A stretch of DNA of 64,000 nucleotides, from NCBI GenBank assembly GCA_020633675.1, contig JACKDE010000005.1, positions 372,001 to 436,000 of the forward strand, read 5' to 3'. Positions 1-6,946 of the stretch are shown here, in pieces (the stretch's first letter is position 1; each line of letters starts with the position of its first letter). Below the pieces are notes generated by a model that ran no database searches, was not told where the DNA came from, and was given only the letters and a program-made list of their open reading frames with translations. This DNA comes from Deferribacteres bacterium. GTDB taxonomy: Bacteria; Zhuqueibacterota; Zhuqueibacteria; Zhuqueibacterales; Geothermadaptataceae. The translations under genes and the position numbers were made by a program.

Positions 1-526
1 AAAGAGCATGATCAGCAATGCCAAACAGCCCCACTACCGGAACGCATAGCAGGAGTCCTGCGAGCAATGCTTTGGCAAAATAATCGTTCACGTGCCGCGC
101 ATGCACTGCGAACAGAACCCCGAACAGGGTGTAAAATGCCGAGCTCAAGATAAATCCAGGCACAAACAAGGCTGCATTTTGGATGCCACCAAACGCAGCC
201 AGCAAAATTGCCAGCGCCGAAAGCAGCGCAACAAATGAGAGCGACAGCACTTTCGACAGCAAATATTCCAAAACAGTCAGCGGCGTGACAAAAAGCCCAT
301 CATGCAAACGCTGACCTTTTTCGAGCAAAATCAGGCCGCCAATAAAAAAGAAGCCGAGCGGCGCCGTATCGGAAAGCAGAAACAGCGTTGCCGCCATTCT
401 CGCCGCAGCGCCATCGAGATGCTGCAACGCCAACACATAGAGGATCGTGAGCAAAAAGTAGGCATGATAAAATCGATGTCGCCATTGAAACAGGGCGTCA
501 TAGCGCAGGATGTTCAGCAGTCTCAT
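1..526 (-). CDS. ABC-2 type transporter permease, 3'-truncated by window edge
   Basis: The reading frame runs leftward from an ATG at 526-524 and stays open to base 1, so about 175 N-terminal residues are visible and the C-terminus lies outside the window. After a basic start (MRLLNILRYDALFQWRHRF) there are several long hydrophobic segments, as expected for the membrane half of an ABC-2 exporter. The start codon overlaps the stop of the ATPase gene in an ATGA arrangement, which indicates translational coupling. Family membership rests on hydrophobicity and on the ATPase neighbour, not on a specific motif. The substrate cannot be told. Confidence 0.75.
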   Translation of the reverse strand, partial: MRLLNILRYDALFQWRHRFYHAYFLLTILYVLALQHLDGAAARMAATLFLLSDTAPLGFFFIGGLILLEKGQRLHDGLFVTPLTVLEYLLSKVLSLSFVALLSALAILLAAFGGIQNAALFVPGFILSSAFYTLFGVLFAVHARHVNDYFAKALLAGLLLCVPVVGLFGIADHAL

Positions 527-1377
527 GCCAATTTCCGCCCGGTCGTCTGGATGAAGATGTCTTCGAGTGTGGCTTCCTGTGTGTGCATGGTTTCGATCTG
601 CTTGTGCCGCAGAATTTCAAGAAATTTCTGATTATGTCCGAGTTGGTCGAGTTCAAAAATTGCATGCTGCAGGGTGCCATTTTCGGCAAAGTCGATCCGG
701 ACGCGACGCGCGCCAAACTGCAGTTTCAGTGCGCGCGGTGAATCGATGAGCGCGATTTTGCCATCGACAATAAAGGCAATCCGGTCGCACAGGCTATCGG
801 CCACGTGCATGTCATGAGTGGTGATGCAGATTGTACGGCCATGTTTTTTTTGCGCCAAAATCAGCGCCTTGATTTTCTGCAAATTGACCGGATCGAGTCC
901 CGCAGTGGGCTCATCGAAAAACAGGACATCCGGATGATTGAGCAGGGCACGGCAAAAATTAAGGCGCATTTTCATGCCCTTTGAAAACGCAGCCACACGT
1001 GTTTGGGCTTCGCTTTCAAGTCCCACCGCAGCGAGTAATTCGAGCGGGTCTGCGGTCGCGTGCCGGTACAAGGTGCTGAAAAAACGCAGGTTTTCCAGTG
1101 CGGTGAATTTGCTGTACAGATTAGGTTGCTCGAATGCGACGCCGATTTTTTCGTAAAATGCCGAACCGGCCGACCGCATCTCGGTATTTTGTACGCGCAC
1201 CGAACCGCGAAACTGCTTTAAAATACCGATCAGAATTTTTTGGATGGTGCTTTTGCCTGCGCCGTTCGGGCCGAGAAAGCCAAAGACTTCTCCCGGCGCA
1301 ACTTCAAAATCGATACCTTTAATGGTTTCGACTTCATTTCCGGGATAAGTGAAATGCAGATTTTGAACTCGAATCAT
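523..1377 (-). CDS. ABC transporter ATP-binding protein
   Basis: This 284-residue protein is the nucleotide-binding subunit of an ABC exporter. Walker A is GPNGAGKST near residue 37. The ABC signature is degenerate (AAFSKGMKMRLNFCRAL instead of LSGGQ). Walker B with the catalytic Glu is VLFFDEPTAGLD, and the H-loop His lies in ITTHDMH. The last 70 or so residues form the usual extension of ABC-2 partner ATPases. It is the first gene of a pair with the overlapping permease. ATP hydrolysis in the cytoplasm would drive export by the membrane partner; drug, lipid or peptide substrates are all possible. The start ATG at 1377 gives a normal N-terminus (MIRVQNLHFTYPG). Confidence 0.93.
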   Translation of the reverse strand: MIRVQNLHFTYPGNEVETIKGIDFEVAPGEVFGFLGPNGAGKSTIQKILIGILKQFRGSVRVQNTEMRSAGSAFYEKIGVAFEQPNLYSKFTALENLRFFSTLYRHATADPLELLAAVGLESEAQTRVAAFSKGMKMRLNFCRALLNHPDVLFFDEPTAGLDPVNLQKIKALILAQKKHGRTICITTHDMHVADSLCDRIAFIVDGKIALIDSPRALKLQFGARRVRIDFAENGTLQHAIFELDQLGHNQKFLEILRHKQIETMHTQEATLEDIFIQTTGRKLA

Positions 1378-1570
1378 GATATTCCCAATCCAACTTTGGC
1401 TCTCGGTATCACGAATGCAGGCCTTTTATGAAAGGATAAAAATCCATTGATGACTTGCACCAAATCACACAGCAAAGCCAATTGACTCGGACCTAACAAC
1501 ATTCTGCTATGCGGACAATTTTTGTTCACTTCGCGTCTTGAAAAAATAGTTAATCGCTTTTAAGGCATGG

Positions 1571-1708
1571 CTAACGGGTAGGCGCAGCAACAGGCGTGGC
1601 CTCCTTGCGAGGCTGGCATCCTCTGAGATCAGCCGACAAAACAAATACAATCAAGGCCGTTGTCATAATCGACTTGAAGAGAAGAAAAAATAATTTTGTA
1701 CGGCGCAT
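1571..1708 (-). CDS. small lipoprotein-like peptide, 45 aa
   Basis: A 45-codon reading frame on the minus strand starts at ATG 1708 and stops with TAG at 1573-1571. An AGGAG ribosome site stands seven bases before the ATG. The product begins MRRTKLFFLLFKSIM, continues with a hydrophobic stretch to residue 26, and has a lipobox-like LRGC with Cys31, followed by a short polar tail (QPRKEATPVAAPTR). The mature lipopeptide would be only 15 residues. This size and layout recall entericidin-type lipoproteins, but I recognise no homologue. It stands alone between the ABC exporter and a rightward lipoprotein gene. Confidence 0.6.
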   Translation of the reverse strand: MRRTKLFFLLFKSIMTTALIVFVLSADLRGCQPRKEATPVAAPTR

Positions 1709-1895
1709 TTGTCATCTCCTGCTTACGAATCAGGGAATGGTTCGTTCGGGAAATCATCTATACAAATGACGAAATGTTGTAAAAATAAAGCAAAATCAAA
1801 CGAAATGCCGCACAAATCGTTGCATCTTTTCAAAAAAGTCGCGTAATTGGTCGCATGTTGAGGATAAACCGCAGTATTATATATTGGAGTGGACG

Positions 1896-2954
1896 ATGAC
1901 AAAAAGTGCCCCATACTACACCGTTTTGGCAATTTGGCTGAGCCTGGCCATGCTTTCGGCATGCTCTCCGGCACCGCCATTGTCAACCACGCTCAAATTA
2001 CAGCCACAGTCTCACATTTCCGGCCTCTCGAGCCAGGAAACATTGGCACATACGCCACTCGCAGCCATCACATTCAACGAGCAGGGCTTTTTGCTCACAT
2101 TGGCACAGGACAGCGGCCGTATCACTGTTTTCGATAAATATGGCAAAGAAAAAATGTCTTGTGCGGTGAATGATCCTCTCCAAGTTTCTGATGCTGTATC
2201 AGCCGATGGTTTAGCGCTTGGCACGGACAAAGAGCATATTTACGCGCTGACAGGCATGAATCGTCAGATACAGACATGGCGAGCGGATGGCGAATTGCAG
2301 GAAGTCACACCGATCACCGTGCCGCTCAGCCCGGGGGATGTGGCGTTCGGTAGAAAGGGCACATTTTATCACAGCACAGAAGGATTGAGCGATGATTCGT
2401 TAATCGTCGCAATTGATCGGCATGGCAAGCTTGCGCAAAAAGTCGGACAAATCAATTATGCTGAAGTTTTGCAGCCGCAGCAGGATTCGATCAGGCAAGC
2501 TCTGGCGCGTGGGCAGGTGCCGGCTTTTCTGCAAAACAGCGTGCTGGTGGCAACGGGCGCAGACGAACGCCTCTATGCGCTGCATCGCACCCGGCCTTTG
2601 CTGAAGTGCTTTAAAGATGGCACGCTGCTTTTTGAAAAAAGTTTGCACGTGCCGGAAATGGAAGAAATCCGGCACGCAGTGCAGGTTCGCAATCGCCTAC
2701 TCGAGGTGCCGACAACCTACATCCCGCTCTCCTATTGGGCCGATATGGCTGTCGCGGAAGATGGTTCGCTTTATGTGTTGCTGGCGATGCAAACCCACCA
2801 TACATTGTACCGGCTCGACAGGGATGGCAGCGTGCTTTCAAAATTGGTCGGTGGCTACGGCAAGGGACATTTGCTGGCTGTCGATAAAAATCGGCTGGCC
2901 ATTGCCGATGCCGCCAAAGGCGAGGTTACCTTTTACACGCTGCCGACCTCCTGA
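1896..2954 (+). CDS. beta-propeller-like lipoprotein
   Basis: This 352-residue protein starts at ATG 1896, preceded by GGAG seven bases upstream; an in-frame TTG twelve bases earlier is less likely. The signal peptide ends in a lipobox (LAMLSACS), so the protein is probably anchored to a membrane by a lipidated Cys. The mature part has repeated strand-rich segments such as ITVFDKYGK, IYALTGMNRQIQTW, YALHRTRP and LYVLLAMQTHHTLYRLDRDG. These are typical of NHL- or six-bladed propeller folds that present a binding surface. No catalytic motif is evident. It converges on the M56-M23 gene with a two-base gap. Partner and ligand are unknown. Confidence 0.75.
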   Translation: MTKSAPYYTVLAIWLSLAMLSACSPAPPLSTTLKLQPQSHISGLSSQETLAHTPLAAITFNEQGFLLTLAQDSGRITVFDKYGKEKMSCAVNDPLQVSDAVSADGLALGTDKEHIYALTGMNRQIQTWRADGELQEVTPITVPLSPGDVAFGRKGTFYHSTEGLSDDSLIVAIDRHGKLAQKVGQINYAEVLQPQQDSIRQALARGQVPAFLQNSVLVATGADERLYALHRTRPLLKCFKDGTLLFEKSLHVPEMEEIRHAVQVRNRLLEVPTTYIPLSYWADMAVAEDGSLYVLLAMQTHHTLYRLDRDGSVLSKLVGGYGKGHLLAVDKNRLAIADAAKGEVTFYTLPTS

Positions 2955-2956
2955 TT

Positions 2957-4483
2957 CTACTGATTTTCAAAATAGTTTTGCGGATCGACCGGTTTGCCGT
3001 TTTTCAAAACCTCAAAATGCAAATGCGGGCCGGTCGATTTGCCGGTGCTCCCCACTTTGCCGATCACTTCCCCAGCTTTGATTTCCTGTCCCGGTTCAAC
3101 CAGGACCTCGCTGAGATGCGCATAAACAGATTGCGTTTCATCGGCGTGTGTCAGCACAATTTTCTTGCCATAGCCCCGATTCTTCACATATTCCGTTATC
3201 GCGGAATCCACCACACCACCGGCAAATGCATAGATATCTGCACCAAGCGGAGCACCGAAATCCATGCCGCGATGAAACGGTGAGTTTGCTGTTTTTTTAC
3301 CAAATGGCGACGTCACGCGATTGCTATTGACCGGCTTTTGATAGGTCTCAGCTTGTTGCTGCGTCGTCACGCCAGCGATCAAGCTTGTTGCTTCTTGCTG
3401 AAACGCCGAACCGGGAGCCATCGGCAAAACAAGATAACCGATCATAAAAATGAAGATGAACATGGTCTTTGCCTTTCTTTTTTGAGTTGTGTTTGTATTG
3501 AAAATTTTGTGGATTCGGTTTTTGAACGCAAAGTGGTCGCTGCCAAAGGCGGGCACAGGCTGCCAGGCTTGCAAACCGTTCAGGTTAAGCCGCAGCACAG
3601 CAATCATGCTTTTTGCGTATTGCACCGGCCGCAATACATTTTCCGCCAACACCATATGGTCGCAAATCTGTTCGCGGCTTTGATTGAGCTGCCGGTTGAT
3701 CAGCCAGGAGAGCGGATAGAAAAAATAGACAATCTGCACAACATTTTGCAGCCGCAGCCACAGCACATCCCTGCGCTTGATGTGCGCCAACTCGTGTGCG
3801 AGGACTGCCGGTACGTTTTCAAGCTGGTTTTCTGCCAGTAATGCTGCTGGCAAAAAAATCTTCGGGCGCAGCCAACCAATCGTAAATGGTGAACTGAACG
3901 CGTTTGAAGACACCAACTCCACCCGGCAATGCAAGCGAAAACGAGTACACCACGTTGCGAGTTCGCTGTGCATCTCTCGGTCGTGGACGCGATCCGCAGC
4001 TCGCACGATTTGATGAAAGCGCAACCATTTTCCTGCAAACAGCGCAGTAGACAGGCAAGCACCTGTTAGCCACAGCAAGAAAGCCCAGACATGCCAACTC
4101 AAATTTATCTGCCAACCGCTGTCGGGATCTTCCGCAAAAATCGGTGTTGATGCCTGGGGAGCACCATGATTGCCTTGAAGGCTAAATCGTGAAGTTGCGC
4201 TTTCCATGTCCTGATTCACGTCAAGGCTTTGGGCAAATTGAGGCCAGACTGCCGCCAAAATTTTGCCGGTAGTGAATGGCAGCGATAAATCGGTCGGCAG
4301 AAGCAATCTGAGCACCAAAAGCATCCACAGACCATACTGTAAATACGGCGAACGCCTGCGCAGCACATAAGCCAGCAGCAACACGACGGGCAGCATGATC
4401 AACGAGAGGTACACTTCCTGCTGCAAAAAGGTGACTGTTCGATAGCTGATTTGCTCGAGAACAGTCCAAAAAGAACCACTCAT
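2957..4483 (-). CDS. BlaR1-like M56 metallopeptidase sensor fused to a C-terminal M23 (LytM) peptidase
   Basis: The protein has 508 residues. The N-terminal half is a BlaR1/MecR1-type membrane M56 peptidase: hydrophobic segments near residues 25-41, 50-65 and 129-150, the zinc motif HELAH at 230-234 with a likely third ligand Glu271, and a further membrane segment at about 341-358. In classical sensors a penicillin-binding domain follows. Here it is replaced by an M23 endopeptidase domain (about 388-505) with all expected zinc ligands: His404 and Asp408 in HRGMD, and His487 and His489 in HLHFEV. The gene overlaps the upstream BlaI-like repressor by four bases, so the two form a unit. I infer that signalling involves cell-wall peptides or cleavage rather than beta-lactam acylation. 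Confidence 0.9.
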   Translation of the reverse strand: MSGSFWTVLEQISYRTVTFLQQEVYLSLIMLPVVLLLAYVLRRRSPYLQYGLWMLLVLRLLLPTDLSLPFTTGKILAAVWPQFAQSLDVNQDMESATSRFSLQGNHGAPQASTPIFAEDPDSGWQINLSWHVWAFLLWLTGACLSTALFAGKWLRFHQIVRAADRVHDREMHSELATWCTRFRLHCRVELVSSNAFSSPFTIGWLRPKIFLPAALLAENQLENVPAVLAHELAHIKRRDVLWLRLQNVVQIVYFFYPLSWLINRQLNQSREQICDHMVLAENVLRPVQYAKSMIAVLRLNLNGLQAWQPVPAFGSDHFAFKNRIHKIFNTNTTQKRKAKTMFIFIFMIGYLVLPMAPGSAFQQEATSLIAGVTTQQQAETYQKPVNSNRVTSPFGKKTANSPFHRGMDFGAPLGADIYAFAGGVVDSAITEYVKNRGYGKKIVLTHADETQSVYAHLSEVLVEPGQEIKAGEVIGKVGSTGKSTGPHLHFEVLKNGKPVDPQNYFENQ

Positions 4484-4881
4484 TCCTTCCCGCCTTTCTT
4501 GCTTTCGGTCTCAAGAAATTGCTCCAGTTCATCGATTTCTTCCTGACTGAGTGCATGGCTGCGCGCAAATAGCGAAACCACTGATCCGTAATCCATTTCC
4601 AGCACACGATCCGCGAAAAATTGCACCATTTTCACCAATCCCGCTGGTCTTGAAATCAAAGGTCGGTACAAAAACAGGCCATGAAAAGATTCACGCAGCA
4701 GCAGGCCTTTTTTAACCATGCGGTCCATCATCGTCTTAGTGGTGGAGTATGCCCATTTCGTTACAGGCTGCAATTGGTCGTGCACTTCACGGACTGAAAG
4801 CCGCTTCGACTTCCACAACACACGCAGAATATCGTACTCTGCTTTCGATAAGTCCGGATGCTGTTTTGATTTAGCTGACAT
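4480..4881 (-). CDS. BlaI/MecI/CopY family transcriptional repressor
   Basis: This 133-residue protein has the BlaI winged-helix layout: an N-terminal DNA-binding domain with LSKAEYDILRVLWKSKRLSV and TKWAYSTTKTMMDRMVKKG, then a short dimerisation tail. Family members repress their own operon and are cleaved when the partner M56 peptidase is activated. The stop codon overlaps the start of the M56-M23 gene (ATGA). An inverted repeat TGTTA-N5-TAACA fifteen bases upstream of the start is a natural operator candidate. It is a cytoplasmic repressor, probably of its own operon; further targets cannot be seen. Confidence 0.93.
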   Translation of the reverse strand: MSAKSKQHPDLSKAEYDILRVLWKSKRLSVREVHDQLQPVTKWAYSTTKTMMDRMVKKGLLLRESFHGLFLYRPLISRPAGLVKMVQFFADRVLEMDYGSVVSLFARSHALSQEEIDELEQFLETESKKGGKE

Positions 4882-4895
4882 AAAAGTCCCCGTAT

Positions 4896-4910
4896 TGTTA
4901 TATTGTAACA
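4896..4910. promoter_or_regulatory. putative BlaI-type operator
   Basis: A perfect inverted repeat TGTTA-TATTG-TAACA lies 15 bases upstream of the repressor start codon, where the promoter of the operon should be. It has the size and the TGT/ACA ends typical of BlaI-family operators. Repressor binding here would give autoregulation. Confidence 0.55.
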
Positions 4911-5058
4911 GATAAGCTAAATATAAACATATTTATTCTCATGTCAAGAAAAAATGACAACGAAGAAGATATTTCAACTGAACTGCGTAACGCTGAAAGC
5001 CGCTTATCACAATAGAAAACAATCAGTTGAACCAAATAAGTTGGTTGGAAAAATATTG

Positions 5059-5928
5059 CTACCCCCCAATGGCAGAATTGCTTTGAGCCGCCTCCCACCC
5101 CAACATGATGCGCTTGCGATTCGGCCCCCAGGCGTAACCGCTGATGTGGGCATTTTTGCGCAACACACGGTGGCATGGAATGAGAAAAGAAATCGGGTTT
5201 TGCCCTACAGCTGTGCCGACAGCACGGCTTGCGCGCGGCGCTCCGAGTGCAGAAGCGAGCGAGTTGTATGTTGTCAGCGCTCCCATCGGAATGCGAAGCA
5301 AGGCATTCCACACTTTTATCTGAAAATTGGTGCCACGAACATGCAGATGCAGGGGCGTTGGGGACGCATGATCATCCGGAAAAAAAATCTGCTCTGCCAA
5401 CGGTTCGATCGTTTCCCGGTTTTCGACAAATTGCGCACGATTCCAGCGCATTTGATAAGTTTTGAGCGTGCCAACGGGATCATTATTTTGTACAAAAGCG
5501 AGTCCACAGATGCCTTTTTCTGTTTTGATGAGCAGGCAATCGCCAAACGGGCTGGGCACAAATCCATACTCCAATCGCAGTCCGGCGCCTTTAGCCTTAT
5601 AATCGCCGGGCGTGATGGCTTCGCAGGATACGAACAGATCATGCAGGCGCCCGGGGCTGGAAAGTCCGCTTTCAAATGTCACATCCAGCAAGTTGCTGGA
5701 TTTCTCGAGTTGCTGTTTGGCATATTCCACCGTTAAAAATTGCAAGAAACGCTTCGGGCTAATGCCAACCCAGCGGCTAAAAAGACGTTGAAAATGGAAT
5801 TCACTCATTGCCACACTGGCAGCAATGTCTTTGAGCGGCGGGTGCGCCTTAAAATTCATTTCCAACAGATTGATCGCACGCTCAATACGCTGGTAATCCT
5901 GTGTGGCTTGTTGGTATTTCTCTTCCAT
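5059..5928 (-). CDS. Ada-like AraC regulator fused to O6-methylguanine-DNA methyltransferase
   Basis: The 289-residue protein has an AraC-type helix-turn-helix domain at about residues 15-110 (IAASVAMSEFHFQRLFSRWV) and a methylated-DNA cysteine methyltransferase domain at about 120-285. The acceptor cysteine is Cys252 in PCHRV. A GAGGAG ribosome site precedes ATG 5928. The protein transfers O6-alkyl groups from guanine to itself and may also activate transcription. It lacks the N-terminal zinc domain of E. coli Ada that senses methylphosphotriesters, so any induction signal must differ. It stands alone, and an alkylation regulon is not visible next to it. Confidence 0.92.
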   Translation of the reverse strand: MEEKYQQATQDYQRIERAINLLEMNFKAHPPLKDIAASVAMSEFHFQRLFSRWVGISPKRFLQFLTVEYAKQQLEKSSNLLDVTFESGLSSPGRLHDLFVSCEAITPGDYKAKGAGLRLEYGFVPSPFGDCLLIKTEKGICGLAFVQNNDPVGTLKTYQMRWNRAQFVENRETIEPLAEQIFFPDDHASPTPLHLHVRGTNFQIKVWNALLRIPMGALTTYNSLASALGAPRASRAVGTAVGQNPISFLIPCHRVLRKNAHISGYAWGPNRKRIMLGWEAAQSNSAIGG

Positions 5929-6170
5929 CAGTAGGTCTCCTCATTTTATCCGCACTCAAGATAAAGCTACCAACAATCTTTTTCCACCCGATTCTTGCCA
6001 AAATTACCAAGATTGTTATCAACAAAATAAGCTGCCCGTCTATAGCAATCAGTCAGTTTGCATGACAAAATAGGCTTAATCGAATCTTCATGCAGCCTTT
6101 ATCACGTTTGCAAAATACTTCCGTAAACACACTCGCAATTCAGGAAAAATCCTTATACATGGAGAATATA

Positions 6171-6287
6171 ATGCGAAACCTACAATCCAATAAACGCTTC
6201 AATCCATTTGGCGTTGAAGTCGGAAAAATCACTGAATCAGGCGAAGATTTGACGTACTGGCAGCAAGTCAGCAAATCCAGAGCTTGA
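6171..6287 (+). CDS. 38-aa peptide translationally coupled to TonB-like gene
   Basis: An ATG at 6171 with a GGAG site ten bases upstream opens a 38-codon frame (MRNLQSNKRFNPFGVEVG, then an acidic stretch and WQQVSKSRA). Its TGA stop overlaps the TTG start of the TonB-like gene by four bases. The peptide has no membrane segment or signal. It could be a coupling leader. It could also be the detached cytoplasmic N-terminus of the TonB-like protein, because a single-base change at the junction would fuse the two frames. I recognise no family. Confidence 0.5.
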   Translation: MRNLQSNKRFNPFGVEVGKITESGEDLTYWQQVSKSRA

Positions 6288-6946
6288 AAAGCCGTCATCC
6301 AAATCTATCCCTTGAAAGGCTCAACCGCAAAACCACAGAACTTTCCTTTGTGCTCTCGTTAGCGCTTACCTTCGTTGCGCTACTGCTGTTGCGCGGCGGC
6401 CAACTTGCCACAGTGCCAGTCATGCCGGATTTGGTCATGGTGCAGGTTGAGGAGATTCCGGTAACCGAACAGGAGCGTCGCACGCCGCCACCACCCCGTC
6501 CACAAATTGCCATGCCCAGCGACGATCCTGACCTCCCGGAGGAGGAAACCATTACGATATCAGAAATTCAATTCGATGAAATTCCGGCCCCGCCAGCTCC
6601 TCCGACGGACGAAGTCGATGCATCTTCAGACACATTTGTTGCTTTTGATACACCACCTGTTCCGATTGGTGGCTGGAACTCGCTATATCAAAATCTGGAT
6701 TATCCGATGGAGGCCAGGCGTGCAGGCATCGAAGGACGAGTATTGGTAAGTGTGCAGGTCGATGAGAAAGGCGAAGTAATGGCAACAAGATTGTTGAAAG
6801 GTGTGGACACTGAAGCAGGGCTGGATGAAGCCGCAATGCGCGCCATCGAAAAGCTGGTTTTTCACCCAGCACTTCAGCGAGATAGACCGGTAAAAGTGTG
6901 GATTACCGTACCGGTGCGATTTGCGCTCAGTTCAAACCCATCATAA
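6284..6946 (+). CDS. energy transducer TonB family protein
   Basis: The 220-residue protein starts at TTG 6284, overlapping the stop of the preceding 38-codon peptide. It has one N-terminal membrane helix (about 20-37). A Pro/Glu-rich periplasmic spacer follows (about 60-108, with RTPPPPRPQIAMP). The C-terminal TonB domain (about 130-216) shows YPMEARRAGIEGRVLVSV and the usual terminal strands (VKVWITVPVRF). TonB proteins carry proton-motive energy from the inner membrane to outer-membrane receptors; a TonB-dependent receptor lies 8 kb away. No exbB/exbD is next to it. Its 3' end overlaps the convergent AAA gene by six bases. Confidence 0.9.
   Translation: MKSRHPNLSLERLNRKTTELSFVLSLALTFVALLLLRGGQLATVPVMPDLVMVQVEEIPVTEQERRTPPPPRPQIAMPSDDPDLPEEETITISEIQFDEIPAPPAPPTDEVDASSDTFVAFDTPPVPIGGWNSLYQNLDYPMEARRAGIEGRVLVSVQVDEKGEVMATRLLKGVDTEAGLDEAAMRAIEKLVFHPALQRDRPVKVWITVPVRFALSSNPS

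Noticed and set aside
302..631. Rightward open frame of 109 codons opposite the ABC genes
   Set aside because: It is antisense to the permease and ATPase frames, has no ribosome site, and its product has no recognisable features.
3338..3841. 167-codon rightward frame inside the M56-M23 gene
   Set aside because: It is fully antisense to a gene with clear catalytic motifs; the Cys/His-rich product is typical of shadow translation.
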